64,000 nt of DNA from Helicobacter_J cappadocius (lineage in GTDB: Bacteria > Campylobacterota > Campylobacteria > Campylobacterales > Helicobacteraceae), in assembly GCF_030686155.1 (NCBI RefSeq), contig NZ_JAUPEV010000007.1, positions 1 to 64,000 on the forward strand. The letters are read 5' to 3'. The translations under genes and the position numbers were made by a program. The notes beneath the pieces were generated by a model. The model was given only the letters and a program-made list of their open reading frames with translations, made no database searches and was not told the origin of the DNA. Of this stretch, positions 24,918 to 34,009 are shown piece by piece (within the stretch, counting starts at the first letter, position 1; every line of letters starts with the position of its first letter).

Positions 24918-25443
24918 AATCTTCGAATTTAGCGGAGGAGAAACTCAAGAATACATTGATTTTATTACAAAAAATTTTATTTTGCTCAAGGATTATTTGT
25001 TTGTTTTCAAGCATAAAATAGAAGCTGGGCTTGAATCTTTTTTAAATGAAATGAAAATAACCTATGTGGTAAATGAGACAGATTTTAAAGGTAGAGATGT
25101 TGAGGTATTGAAGGTATCAAACATCAAAACACAAGCAAAAATATATCAAAAAAATATCCGCAGTGGCGAAGAATTGGACTCTTCTGGAGATTTGATTTTT
25201 CTTGGAAATATTAATAATGGTGCGAAGATAACTACAGAGGGAAGCATTACTATCTTTGGAAAATGTGATGGGGTGATTGTGTGTCTAGGTGAATATATTA
25301 TTTTGAGAAATGTGAATTCTGGTCATATTGTATTTCAGGGTGAAATCCTCTCTTTGAAAATGATAGAAAGGATAAATTCAAACGATTTTTTAAAAATAAT
25401 TACAAAAGATGGCGATAATATATTGATAAAGGAAATAAAATGA
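24889..25443 (+). CDS. minC: Septum site-determining protein MinC
   Basis: About 184 residues. The C-terminal half has the MinC beta-helix signature (IRSGEELDSSGDLIFLGNINNGAKI, about 90-115, and GKCDGVIV) that binds MinD and FtsZ; the N-terminal half is the diverged FtsZ-inhibiting domain. It keeps the Z-ring off the poles. The GTG at 24889 is chosen because GAGG at 24879-24882 is correctly spaced for it and the N terminus (IKTRQKN) then lines up with H. pylori MinC as I remember it; an ATG at 24883 is in frame but overlaps the ribosome site. It overlaps the peptidase gene by 29 bases and lpxC by 4. Confidence 0.87.
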   Translation: MIKTRQKNIKIFEFSGGETQEYIDFITKNFILLKDYLFVFKHKIEAGLESFLNEMKITYVVNETDFKGRDVEVLKVSNIKTQAKIYQKNIRSGEELDSSGDLIFLGNINNGAKITTEGSITIFGKCDGVIVCLGEYIILRNVNSGHIVFQGEILSLKMIERINSNDFLKIITKDGDNILIKEIK

Positions 25444-26333
25444 GGCAGAGGACCATAGCAAAAAAAGTCGAACTCATAGGCATTGGATTGCATAAAGGTG
25501 TTCCTGTAAAGATGGTTTTAGAACCATTAGAGGCGAACAACGGAATCATTTTTTATCGTACTGATAAAGGCGTGAGCATTCCTATGAAAGCTGAAAATGT
25601 TGTGGATACGACAATGGCAACGGTTTTAGGAAAAGATGATGTAAAAATATCCACTATAGAACATTTGCTCTCAGCAATCAGTGCTTATGGCATTGATAAC
25701 ATTAAGATTTCAGTAGATAATGAAGAGATACCGATTATGGACGGGAGTTCTATAGGTTATTGTATGTTGCTAGATGAAGCTGGAATAGTTGAACTTGATG
25801 AAGTGAGAAAAATCATTCAAATCAAAAGACCCATTGAGATTAGAGATGGTGATAAATTTGTAAGGGTTGAACCTAGCAATCAAACCGTTTTTGATTTTGC
25901 TATTGATTTCAAGCATCAAGCCATCAAAGAGCAAAAATATAAATTTGTTTTTTCAAAACAGGCATACAAAGAAGAGATTGCACGAGCTAGAACATTTGGA
26001 TTTTTGCACGAAGTGAATTATCTGCGTTCAAAAGGTCTTGCACAGGGCGGAAATTTGAGTAACTGCATCGTGCTAGATGAAAATGGTATATTAAACAAAG
26101 AAGGCCTCAGATACAAAGAAGAGTTTGTCAGACATAAAATCCTAGATGCTATTGGCGATATGGCTATTTTAGGGATGCCTTTGATGGGAAGCTATATATC
26201 TTTTGCAGGAAGCCACAAGCTAAACTCACTGCTTACGCAAAAAATTCTTTCTGATAGCAATGCTTATGAAGTGATTGCATTAGAAGATCAAAATACCGAA
26301 AAAATGTTTGAGTTTGCAAAAGCGGTTCAATAA
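25440..26333 (+). CDS. lpxC: UDP-3-O-acyl-GlcNAc deacetylase LpxC
   Basis: 297 residues. Zn-dependent enzyme of the committed step of lipid A synthesis. Zn ligands are visible as His75 (STIEHLLSAI), His232 and Asp236 (RHKILDAIGD), with a later His (GSHK). The ATG overlaps the minC stop by 4 bases (ATGA). Shared transcript with the M23 peptidase and minC links cell-wall, division and LPS synthesis. Confidence 0.97.
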   Translation: MRQRTIAKKVELIGIGLHKGVPVKMVLEPLEANNGIIFYRTDKGVSIPMKAENVVDTTMATVLGKDDVKISTIEHLLSAISAYGIDNIKISVDNEEIPIMDGSSIGYCMLLDEAGIVELDEVRKIIQIKRPIEIRDGDKFVRVEPSNQTVFDFAIDFKHQAIKEQKYKFVFSKQAYKEEIARARTFGFLHEVNYLRSKGLAQGGNLSNCIVLDENGILNKEGLRYKEEFVRHKILDAIGDMAILGMPLMGSYISFAGSHKLNSLLTQKILSDSNAYEVIALEDQNTEKMFEFAKAVQ

Positions 26334-26336
26334 CTT

Positions 26337-26819
26337 ATGAGTGATTTAAAGAAAGCTGATTTGATTCTTATTGGGGTGAGTTCTCCTATGATATGTGGAG
26401 TTTATGAAAATTTCCATTTAAAAAAGAGCTTTTCTTCTACTGCTAGAAGTGCAGATGCTATTTTAGAGGTTTTTAATCTAGCATTTGAATATTTGGAAAT
26501 TTTCAATATGGAGTTAAGATCGATTTTTTATGCTAAAGGACCAGGTAGTTTTACTTCACTAAAACTTGTTCATATTTTTTTACAAACATTGTGTTTGGAT
26601 AGAAATATCAAGCTTTATTCTGTAGATAGCTTTTATTTCAATCATAAATCCCCTATCAAAGCATTTGGAAACAAATATTTTATTAAAAATACTTCAGATG
26701 ATATACATGTACAAGAAACTGATGAAAAAATCGATAATGTATTTTCTTTGCCATTTATTTTAGAGCCGAAACATTTTGATACTCAAAACATCCCACTATA
26801 TATTTTGCCACCTCTTTAG
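26337..26819 (+). CDS. tsaB: tRNA threonylcarbamoyladenosine factor TsaB-like
   Basis: 160 residues, shorter than E. coli TsaB (about 230) but similar in size to the epsilonproteobacterial form. The signature GPGSFTSLKLV (near residue 62) of the TsaB/YeaZ family is present. TsaB works with TsaD and TsaE to place t6A on tRNAs that read ANN codons. The missing C-terminal part means a lineage-specific short version; it still contains the dimerisation-type N-terminal fold. It follows lpxC by 3 bases. Confidence 0.75.
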   Translation: MSDLKKADLILIGVSSPMICGVYENFHLKKSFSSTARSADAILEVFNLAFEYLEIFNMELRSIFYAKGPGSFTSLKLVHIFLQTLCLDRNIKLYSVDSFYFNHKSPIKAFGNKYFIKNTSDDIHVQETDEKIDNVFSLPFILEPKHFDTQNIPLYILPPL

Positions 26820-26821
26820 GA

Positions 26822-26827
26822 TATAAT
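26822..26827 (+). promoter_or_regulatory. Candidate -10 box for thrB-ylxR-infB
   Basis: TATAAT 26 bases before the thrB ATG, immediately after the tsaB stop. It probably starts the transcript of thrB, ylxR, infB, rbfA and rimP. Confidence 0.5.
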
Positions 26828-26852
26828 AGAATAAATTTTTTTTGGGAAATAT

Positions 26853-27737
26853 ATGATAATAAGTGTTCCTGCAACGAGTGCAAATCTAGGACCGGGTTTT
26901 GATTGTTTGGGTCTAAGTCTTGATTTTAGAAACCAATTCAGCATCACTCCTTCAAATTTTTCTAGTATTCAGATCATAGGAGAAGGTGAGGGACTAGCGA
27001 AGTTTTTGGTTGATAATATGTTTGTAAAAATATTTAAAAAAACCTTGCTTGATTTTGGAATACAAGGCAACGAATTTAGGTTTTTATTCAAAAATAAAAT
27101 CCCTGTTTCTAGGGGTATGGGCAGTAGTTCTGCAGTGATTGTAGGTGCTATTAGTTCGGCATATCATTTTGCAAAAAAAGAAATAGATAAACAAAGCATT
27201 TTAAATGATGCCCTCATTTATGAATCCCATCCAGATAATATTACTCCTGCCGTATATGGTGGTTTTAATGTATGTGTAGTGGATCGAAAAAAAGTCTATC
27301 ATCTAAAACAAGAAATTCCACAAATATTTAAGGCGGTGATGGTTGTTCCAAACCGTTCAATTTCTACAAAATATTCTAGGCAAACTTTGCCTAAGCGATA
27401 CTCTGTGTCAGACAGTGTGTTTAATATTTCTAGATCCTCGATGATGAGCATGGCTTTTGCACAGGGAAAATGGGATGTTTTGACGTTAGCTAGTAGGGAT
27501 AAATTCCATCAAGATAGACGAATGAAACAATTCCCCGTACTTTTTGCTGTGCAAAAAATAGCCTTAGCAAACGGGGCTTTGATGAGCACCCTCTCAGGCA
27601 GTGGTTCTTCTTTTTTCAATATGTGTTATGCTGATGATGCACAAAAATTGGCAAATATTTTTGAGAAGAAGTTTTCAAATTTTAGAGTTTTTGTTCTAGG
27701 GTTTGATAATCAAGGGGTTATGATTGAAGAAGAATGA
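26853..27737 (+). CDS. thrB: Homoserine kinase ThrB
   Basis: 294 residues, GHMP kinase. Phosphorylates homoserine on the way to threonine. The N-terminal SVPATSANLGPGFDCLG and the ATP loop PVSRGMGSSSAVIVGAI are classic. C-terminal GSGSSFFN is motif 3. Ends with an overlap of 14 bases into ylxR. Confidence 0.95.
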   Translation: MIISVPATSANLGPGFDCLGLSLDFRNQFSITPSNFSSIQIIGEGEGLAKFLVDNMFVKIFKKTLLDFGIQGNEFRFLFKNKIPVSRGMGSSSAVIVGAISSAYHFAKKEIDKQSILNDALIYESHPDNITPAVYGGFNVCVVDRKKVYHLKQEIPQIFKAVMVVPNRSISTKYSRQTLPKRYSVSDSVFNISRSSMMSMAFAQGKWDVLTLASRDKFHQDRRMKQFPVLFAVQKIALANGALMSTLSGSGSSFFNMCYADDAQKLANIFEKKFSNFRVFVLGFDNQGVMIEEE

Positions 27738-28044
27738 TTTTAATTTTGGTATAATTACAGAAAATTCAACAGATTTTAAAAAGTTCTCATCTCAAAATTC
27801 CGTTAGAATGTGCGTGTGTTGTCGCAAACGTTTTAGTCAAGATCAACTTCTTAGGCTTAAAGCAGACAATGCGAAGATAGTATTCTTTGATGGGAGTGGT
27901 AGAAGTTTTTATATATGTGAGGAGTGCATTGGCAGTGATAAAATCATAGGAAGTCTCATTAGAGTCAAAAACACCCCAAAAGACAAGAATATTATCAGAG
28001 AGCATATCAAGGAGATTAGAAATAAATGGCAAAAGTTAGATTAA
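27724..28044 (+). CDS. ylxR: YlxR-family RNA-binding protein
   Basis: 106 residues. A small basic protein with the YlxR signature: VRMCVCCRKRFSQDQLLRL at 27-45, and a second Cys pair CEEC. Members sit before infB in many bacteria and bind nucleic acid; a link to RNase P has been reported in other genera. The TTG start at 27724 is preceded by AGGGG and overlaps thrB; an in-frame ATG at 27808 would give a shorter protein starting RMCVCC, closer to the usual family N terminus. It overlaps infB by 19 bases. Confidence 0.8.
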   Translation: MKKNDFNFGIITENSTDFKKFSSQNSVRMCVCCRKRFSQDQLLRLKADNAKIVFFDGSGRSFYICEECIGSDKIIGSLIRVKNTPKDKNIIREHIKEIRNKWQKLD

Positions 28045-30635
28045 CAGAGATAGCAAATGAAGCAGGAAGGGCACCTAAAGAGGTATTAGAGAAGGCCAAA
28101 GAAATGGGGCTGAATGTGAAAGCGGCTTCAAGTGCTTTGAGCGAGGAAGAAGCCGCAAAATTATACGAATACATCACTACAGGCGTGAATAATTACATCC
28201 CTACTTCGTCAAAAACTTCCAAAACAACCAAAAAAACACAAGAAACCGATCAAATACAACCAAAAAAACCCACCAAAAAAGAAAACAAATCTCTCAAAGA
28301 AGCACCCAAAAAAGACGAACAAGAGACAAAAAAAGATGTGGTTATACAAGACAAAGAAGAAGCTATCATCAAAGAATCTATAGAAGAAAACACAGAAGTG
28401 CCAAAGATCGAATCTGTATCAGCAGAGGCTAGTGTTGCTAGAAGAACAGGAATTCGGATTGTTAAAAAAGGAAATTTTGATGAGATTGCCCCTAAAGCTA
28501 CCTCGAAGAAGCATCAATATGCTCCCTCTGCTCAAGAAATGCTTGAAGAGATGCAAAGCGAACAAGATAAAACAACCAAAAAACCTAAAAAATCCGCCAA
28601 ACCAAAGGCACAACAAAAACACAAAGAACAAAAAATTGATTTGCTTAGCGAGAGAGCTTTGGGCAATGTAGATGAATACGATGATGAACAAAATGAAATC
28701 ATGCTTTTTGACCTGCATGAACAAGATATCAGAGATGAAGAAGAAGAAAATCAAGTCAAACAAGCTATTACAGATAGGATCAAAGTACATAAAAAAAATC
28801 CTTGGATGAGCGAAGGAAGTATCAAAAGAAGTATCAAAAGACGCAAACCTCCCAAACAAGACACCACGCTCAAAGTTGCACAAAGCGTTATCAGCATCCC
28901 TGAAGAAATTCGCGTATATGAGTTTGCTGATATTTCTGGTAGGAGTTTGGCAGAAGTTGTAAAAGTCTTGTTTAATCTAGGAATGATGGTAACCAAAAAT
29001 GATTTTTTAGATAGAGATGCTATTGAAATACTCGCAGATGAATTTCAAATAGAAATTTCTATTCAAAATACTGTAGAAGAATTAGATTTTACTCAAACTC
29101 AAGATGAGAATGTGCAAAACCTAACTGAAAGACCCCCAGTTGTAACCATCATGGGGCATGTCGATCATGGAAAGACTTCTTTGCTTGATAAAATACGCAA
29201 TGCACGAGTTGCGAGTGCAGAAGCAGGGGGGATCACCCAGCATATCGGGGCGTATATGGTGGAAAAAAATGGGAAAATGATTTCATTTATTGACACACCC
29301 GGACATGAAGCATTCACAGAAATGAGGAGCAGAGGGGCACAAGTTACAGATATCGTGATTGTTGTCATTGCTGCAGATGATGGGGTCAAGCAACAAACTA
29401 TTGAGGCATTCAAACACGCCAAAGAAGCAGGAGTGCAAATCATTGTTGCTATGAATAAAATGGACAAAGAAAATGCAAATCCCGACAAGCTCAAAGCAGA
29501 ATGCGCGGAGATCGGGTTCAATCCTATTGATTGGGGCGGAGAGTATGAATTTATTCCCGTTTCAGCAAAAACCGGAGATGGGATCGAAGAGCTTTTAGAA
29601 ACTATTTTGATTCAAGCTGAGGTAATGGAACTCAAGGCAGATTCAAGCGTGAGTGCAAAAGCTGTTGTACTTGAAGGAAGCGTGGAGAAAGGACGAGGAT
29701 CTGTAGCAACCATCATCGTCCAAAATGGTACATTAAGGCTAGGGGACTCTATTGTTGCTGGAGTTGCCTTTGGCAGAGTTAGGGCGTTGATAGATGATAG
29801 AGGCAGAAATATTAAAGAACTCCATCCTTCTGGCGTTGCCGTGGTTACAGGTCTATCAGAAGTCCCAAGTGCAGGATCTATTTTAATAAGTGTGCAGAGT
29901 GATTCAATAGCTAAAGAATACGCACAAAAAAGAGCCACTTATTTGCGTCAAAAAGAATTGAGCAAATCAACCAAGGTTTCTTTTGACGAACTTTCTGAAA
30001 TGGTAGCAAAAGGACAGCTAAAATCTATCCCTATTATTATCAAAGCAGATACTCAAGGAAGTCTTGAGGCGATAAAATCTAGCTTAGAGAAACTCAATAA
30101 CGATGAAGTAGAAGTCAATGTTATTTCGATGGGAGTGGGGGGTATTACAGAAAGTGATATTTCACTTGCCGCAGCTAGTAGCAATTCTATTATTTTGGGT
30201 TTCAATGTCAGACCCACAGGCACTGTGAAAATCAAAGCAAAAGAAATGGGTGTTGAGATAAAAACTTATTCCATTATTTATGCCTTGATAGATGATATGA
30301 AAGCTTTGGTATCAGGTTTGATGTCGCCAATTATCGAAGAGGAAAATACAGGCCAAGCAGAAGTGCGAGACACTTTTGTGATTTCAAAAGTGGGTACCAT
30401 CGCAGGGTGTATGGTTACAGATGGTGTGATACAAAGAGGAATCAATATTCGTCTCATCAGAGATGGAGTGGTTATACACACTGGAACCATTGCATCACTC
30501 AAACGTTTCAAAGATGATGCAAAAGAAGTTTCAAAAGGCTATGAATGCGGCATTATGCTAGAAAAATACAACGATATTCGAGTTGGCGATGTTTTTGAAA
30601 CTTACAAAGAAATTCAAAAAAACCAAATTATCTAA
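28026..30635 (+). CDS. infB: Translation initiation factor IF-2
   Basis: 869 residues. The IF2 N-terminal region (VRLTEIANEAGRAPKEVLEKA) is followed by a long Lys/Glu/Thr-rich linker (about 55-240), a second IF2_N subdomain (about 290-345), the GTPase domain with G1 GHVDHGKTS, G3 DTPGHEAF and G4 NKMD (about 375-530), and domains II-IV. It places initiator tRNA on the ribosome. The linker is rich in A runs (long Lys stretches), so it is a natural site of length variation. Confidence 0.98.
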   Translation: MAKVRLTEIANEAGRAPKEVLEKAKEMGLNVKAASSALSEEEAAKLYEYITTGVNNYIPTSSKTSKTTKKTQETDQIQPKKPTKKENKSLKEAPKKDEQETKKDVVIQDKEEAIIKESIEENTEVPKIESVSAEASVARRTGIRIVKKGNFDEIAPKATSKKHQYAPSAQEMLEEMQSEQDKTTKKPKKSAKPKAQQKHKEQKIDLLSERALGNVDEYDDEQNEIMLFDLHEQDIRDEEEENQVKQAITDRIKVHKKNPWMSEGSIKRSIKRRKPPKQDTTLKVAQSVISIPEEIRVYEFADISGRSLAEVVKVLFNLGMMVTKNDFLDRDAIEILADEFQIEISIQNTVEELDFTQTQDENVQNLTERPPVVTIMGHVDHGKTSLLDKIRNARVASAEAGGITQHIGAYMVEKNGKMISFIDTPGHEAFTEMRSRGAQVTDIVIVVIAADDGVKQQTIEAFKHAKEAGVQIIVAMNKMDKENANPDKLKAECAEIGFNPIDWGGEYEFIPVSAKTGDGIEELLETILIQAEVMELKADSSVSAKAVVLEGSVEKGRGSVATIIVQNGTLRLGDSIVAGVAFGRVRALIDDRGRNIKELHPSGVAVVTGLSEVPSAGSILISVQSDSIAKEYAQKRATYLRQKELSKSTKVSFDELSEMVAKGQLKSIPIIIKADTQGSLEAIKSSLEKLNNDEVEVNVISMGVGGITESDISLAAASSNSIILGFNVRPTGTVKIKAKEMGVEIKTYSIIYALIDDMKALVSGLMSPIIEEENTGQAEVRDTFVISKVGTIAGCMVTDGVIQRGINIRLIRDGVVIHTGTIASLKRFKDDAKEVSKGYECGIMLEKYNDIRVGDVFETYKEIQKNQII

Positions 30636-30647
30636 AAGAGATATCTA

Positions 30648-31013
30648 ATGGAGAAATCTATCCATCTGCAACGTACCCAGTCTGTTTTAAAAGAAATGCT
30701 TCAAGAAGCTATTTCCGGATTGAGCGATACTAGGGTGAATTCCGCGAGTGTGGTTGAGGTTGTCTGCTCGAGGGGAAAATACAATGCAGATGTTTTTATT
30801 CACCCTGATTTTTATTCACCAGAAGAAAAAAAACAAGTCCTAAAAGGTCTAAAAAAAGCAGAAGGGGTTTTGAGAGAATATATTTTGAGTGTAAGTGGAT
30901 GGTATAAATGCCCCAAGCTAAATTTTTGTTTTGATGAAACACTCCAGAAAACAAAAAACCTAGATGAGATTTTTAATCAAATCGCCAAAGAAAAAGAGGG
31001 AAAAAATGCTTAG
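30648..31013 (+). CDS. rbfA: Ribosome-binding factor RbfA
   Basis: 121 residues with the RbfA fold: Q-R-T-Q-S-V-L-K-E helix at the N terminus, SVVEVVCSRGKYNADVF strand, and ISF-like NFCFDETLQKTKNLDEIF at the C terminus, where the family often has a similar D-dependent helix. Helps mature the 30S subunit. Order infB-rbfA-rimP is conserved. Its end overlaps rimP by 8 bases. Confidence 0.92.
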   Translation: MEKSIHLQRTQSVLKEMLQEAISGLSDTRVNSASVVEVVCSRGKYNADVFIHPDFYSPEEKKQVLKGLKKAEGVLREYILSVSGWYKCPKLNFCFDETLQKTKNLDEIFNQIAKEKEGKNA

Positions 31014-31446
31014 CAAAGAAGTTGAAGATAAAATAGAAGCCATCATAGAGTCTGTGCAATGCTATCTTTATGACATCGCATTTTTGAAAGAAAATGACAT
31101 GGATATTTTGAGAATAAGTATTTTAGCAAAAGACAAAAACACAACTTTGGACAAATGCCAAGAAGTAAGCGAACTCATTTCTCCGCTATTAGATGTATAT
31201 GATCCTAGCAGTGGCAAATACACATTTGAAGTTAGCTCACCTGGGATCGAGCGAACTCTAAGAAATCCTAGAAATTTCAGGCTTTCTGTAGGTGAAGAAG
31301 TGCAGGTTAGAACTCAATCAAAAGACGAATTCACAGCAGTGATAAAAAGTGCAGATGAAGAGGGAGTGAGCTTTGAGATCAACAATAAAGAAAGCTATTA
31401 CCCCTATAGCAACCTCAAAAAGGTGAAAACCATTTTTAGATGGTAA
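31006..31446 (+). CDS. rimP: Ribosome maturation factor RimP
   Basis: 146 residues. Family marks: the segment around LRISILAKDKNTTLDKCQEVSE and the conserved FEVSSPGIERTLRN (about 83-96). Needed for 30S assembly. The ATG at 31006 with GAGGG just upstream overlaps rbfA by 8 bases; longer frames upstream are overlap with rbfA. Confidence 0.92.
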   Translation: MLSKEVEDKIEAIIESVQCYLYDIAFLKENDMDILRISILAKDKNTTLDKCQEVSELISPLLDVYDPSSGKYTFEVSSPGIERTLRNPRNFRLSVGEEVQVRTQSKDEFTAVIKSADEEGVSFEINNKESYYPYSNLKKVKTIFRW

Positions 31447-31504
31447 AAATGAACAATTACAAAAAATCCAATATAGAAAATATAACTCTTTAGAGATTCC
31501 AAAC

Positions 31505-31766
31505 ATGCCCCTCTTATAAAGATACCGCCATAGAGTATCTAGGCTCCATCCCCGCCCACTAGGGAGGTTAAAAAGCTGAAGTATGTTTTAGTCTAATCGT
31601 TGAGTCTGCTCCAAAAGAAAATAATGAAGAATTGCTTTCAATTTACACAGACATCGGTGTAAGACCTAGCCATAAATGCCCAAAACAAATACATCGCCTT
31701 GCTCAAAGAATACAAAAAAACAGCCTGATTAACGATGCAGTCATCGGGAAAATAAAGATAGCTTGA
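31505..31766 (+). pseudogene. Remnant of a type I restriction specificity gene (hsdS)
   Basis: Three fragments in different frames spell pieces of HsdS: PSYKDTAIEYLGSIPAH (31509-31559), ENNEELLSIYTDIGVRPS (about 31617-31671) and the C terminus SLINDAVIGKIKIA followed by TGA (31764-31766). HsdS proteins contain YKD-GIEWLG-IP-HWEVKKL and end -SLINDAVTGKIKV, so the match is specific. Frames are broken by one extra C after the ATG at 31505, TGG to TAG at the Trp, an extra G next to it and further shifts; the middle, with the target recognition domains, is gone. It is not functional. No hsdM or hsdR is nearby. The rest of 31447-31932 holds nothing recognisable. Confidence 0.75.
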
Positions 31767-31932
31767 ATAAATATAAACGATTAAGAAGCTTTGAGAGAAG
31801 AGTCTTGTCTTTAATATTTCTACCAAAACAAAAAACATTAAGTTTTTGTTTGAATAAGAGATCTATCTTTTATGTGAAAAACTTCTTTCAAATGCTGTTT
31901 TGTTTATGTGCTTATAACCATGCTTGTTAGGC

Positions 31933-32619
31933 TTATTGGATTTTCTGATATTTTTTTATAAATTCTTCATAGGCGTTTTTGCGTAAGATACAAGCATTGC
32001 ATTCCCCACATCCATAACCCCAATCATAGAGGATTTCTCTATTTCCGTTATAGCAGGTGTGGGTGTCTTTGATGATTATATCTAGCACCCCTAGTTCTTT
32101 TGCGAGGTTGAATTCTTGAGCTTTGGTTGTTTTCATTAGGGGTGTGTGGATTTTGATGTTAGATTCTGATCCTAAATTTAGTGTGAGTTCGATGTTTTTG
32201 ATAAAATAATCACGGCAGTCAGGATAGCCGCTGTAGTCTTGTTCAGATACTCCAAGTGCAATATTTTCTGCTCCTATTTTTTGGGCGAAACTATGGACAA
32301 TCGTGATAAAAAGTGCGTTTCGATTAGGGACAAAGGAAGCTGGAAGAGTCTTGTTTGATTGGTGGGTGTCATTGACTGCTTGTGTGCTAGAAGACAAAAG
32401 GGCGGATTCTACGATGCTATCAAGGAAATCGATCTTGATAATATGCAGAGGAAGGTTCAGTTTTTGGGCGATGATTTTAGCTTGGGTGAGTTCTATTTTG
32501 TGTTTTTGATTGTAATCAAAACCTAGAAGAATTACTTGTTCAAATTGGGTTTTTGCCCATGCAGCAGTCGTGGTGCTATCTTGACCACCGCTAAAACTCA
32601 CAACACATTTTTTTTGCAT
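31933..32619 (-). CDS. queC: 7-cyano-7-deazaguanine synthase QueC
   Basis: 228 residues. ATP-dependent conversion of 7-carboxy-7-deazaguanine to preQ0 for queuosine in tRNA. PP-loop SFSGGQDSTTT at the N terminus and the Zn-binding C-terminal cysteines (DTHTCYNG, GCGECNACILR). ATG at 32619 with AGGAG upstream. Divergent from cca; other queuosine genes are not here. Confidence 0.94.
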   Translation of the reverse strand: MQKKCVVSFSGGQDSTTTAAWAKTQFEQVILLGFDYNQKHKIELTQAKIIAQKLNLPLHIIKIDFLDSIVESALLSSSTQAVNDTHQSNKTLPASFVPNRNALFITIVHSFAQKIGAENIALGVSEQDYSGYPDCRDYFIKNIELTLNLGSESNIKIHTPLMKTTKAQEFNLAKELGVLDIIIKDTHTCYNGNREILYDWGYGCGECNACILRKNAYEEFIKKYQKIQ

Positions 32620-32649
32620 AGTTATCTCCTAGTAAAAAATCAGGTCTGC

Positions 32650-32655
32650 TATAAT
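32650..32655 (+). promoter_or_regulatory. Candidate -10 box for cca
   Basis: TATAAT 23 bases before the cca ATG in the 59-base gap between divergent queC and cca. Confidence 0.45.
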
Positions 32656-32678
32656 ACAAAAATTTTTCAAGGAAATCG

Positions 32679-33956
32679 ATGTTTGAAATTTCTCTTCCTC
32701 AAGAAGTCAGCAAAATCATCAATATATTAGAAAAAAAAGGTTTTGAAGCTTATGTGGTAGGAGGGTGCGTACGCGATAGCGTGATGAATATTTTGAATAT
32801 TTCTTCTACTGCTCCTAATGACTGGGATATCACCACTTCTGCTAAGCCTGATGAAGTGATGGAAATTTTAGCAAAAGAGGGAATAAAAACAATTCCTACA
32901 GGTATCAAACACGGCACCATCACAGCTATCATAGAAAAACAAAAATACGAAATCACCACCTATCGAATAGAAGGCAAATATACTAGCCACCGCACCCCGC
33001 TTGAAGTGGAGTTTGTAAGTACGCTAATAGATGATCTCTCTAGGAGAGATTTCACCATCAATGCGATGGCCTATCATCCTCATAGGGGAATCGTGGATAT
33101 TTATGAAGGAATAAATCATCTAAAACAACAGCTTATTTGCGCAATAAGAGATCCTAACGAGCGATTTGAGGAAGATGCTTTAAGGATATTACGGGCTTTG
33201 AGGTTTTCTGCTAGATTTGGCTTTGAGATAAATGAACAGACTTCAAGGGCTATTTTTAAGCACAAAGAACTCTTGAGTTTTATCTCGATAGAAAGGATAA
33301 CAGAGGAACTTAAAGGCATTCTTTGTGGAGAATTCGCATTTGATATACTTGATCAATATCATGAAGTGATTTTATTTTCTCTCACAGGAGATAAACTCAA
33401 TTATCCTTATTACAAAGATGCGATAAAAATCATCCCTTATTGTCCTAAAAATCCTATTACAAGGATAATTGTTTTGCTTTATTTTGGAATTGTAGATGAA
33501 GCACAGAGGATAAAAATTTTGCAGAGATTAAGATTTCCAAAATGGATAGAGAAGACAATATTAGACATTATGAAGCATTTGCACAGATCGCTTGCAGATG
33601 AAAAGATATGGATAAAACAATCCCTTAGTTTGATGGGGGAGAAAAACTTTAAAATATTTTTAGAAATCAAAAACGCTCAAATGAATGCAAAAAAACCAAT
33701 CTCTGAAGATGAGCATTTGAAATTGCATGGGATTTTTGAAAAATTTCAAAAGATAATAGAGAACAAAGAACCCATTCATATCAAGGATTTGATGCTTGAT
33801 GGAAATGATTTGCAAACATTTGGAATACCAAAAGGAAAGAAAATCAAGGAAATGTTACACAAAATGCTTGAAGCAGTGATGAGTGAAAAAATATCCAATG
33901 ATAAAAAGAGCTTAGAAGATTTTGTTTATCAAAATATAGATAAGCTTCATGTGTGA
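32679..33956 (+). CDS. cca: CCA tRNA nucleotidyltransferase / poly(A) polymerase family
   Basis: 425 residues, class II nucleotidyltransferase. Conserved VVGGCVRDSVMN and NDWDITT (the DxD metal site) lie near the N terminus, DLSRRDFTINAMAYH and RRLR-like EDALRILRALRFSARFGF follow. In Helicobacter a single such gene usually makes or repairs CCA ends; the tRNA-Arg gene here has CCA encoded, so repair would be the main role for that one. Neighbour order queC-cca is as I remember from H. pylori. Ends at a bidirectional terminator. Confidence 0.9.
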   Translation: MFEISLPQEVSKIINILEKKGFEAYVVGGCVRDSVMNILNISSTAPNDWDITTSAKPDEVMEILAKEGIKTIPTGIKHGTITAIIEKQKYEITTYRIEGKYTSHRTPLEVEFVSTLIDDLSRRDFTINAMAYHPHRGIVDIYEGINHLKQQLICAIRDPNERFEEDALRILRALRFSARFGFEINEQTSRAIFKHKELLSFISIERITEELKGILCGEFAFDILDQYHEVILFSLTGDKLNYPYYKDAIKIIPYCPKNPITRIIVLLYFGIVDEAQRIKILQRLRFPKWIEKTILDIMKHLHRSLADEKIWIKQSLSLMGEKNFKIFLEIKNAQMNAKKPISEDEHLKLHGIFEKFQKIIENKEPIHIKDLMLDGNDLQTFGIPKGKKIKEMLHKMLEAVMSEKISNDKKSLEDFVYQNIDKLHV

Positions 33957-33979
33957 TAAAGCCCCAATGAGGCTTTATC
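33955..33979. terminator. Bidirectional terminator between cca and the large OMP gene
   Basis: A perfect 9-bp stem (GATAAAGCC at 33955-33963 with GGCTTTATC at 33971-33979), 7-base loop, followed on the plus strand by AAGGTTTTT. It starts within the cca stop codon and serves both convergent genes. Confidence 0.75.
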
Positions 33980-34009
33980 AAGGTTTTTAGATACATAAAA
34001 TGTTTTTAC

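Noticed and set aside
28200..28700. Repetitive Lys/Glu-rich stretch as a repeat or mobile element
   Set aside because: It is the normal charged linker of IF-2.
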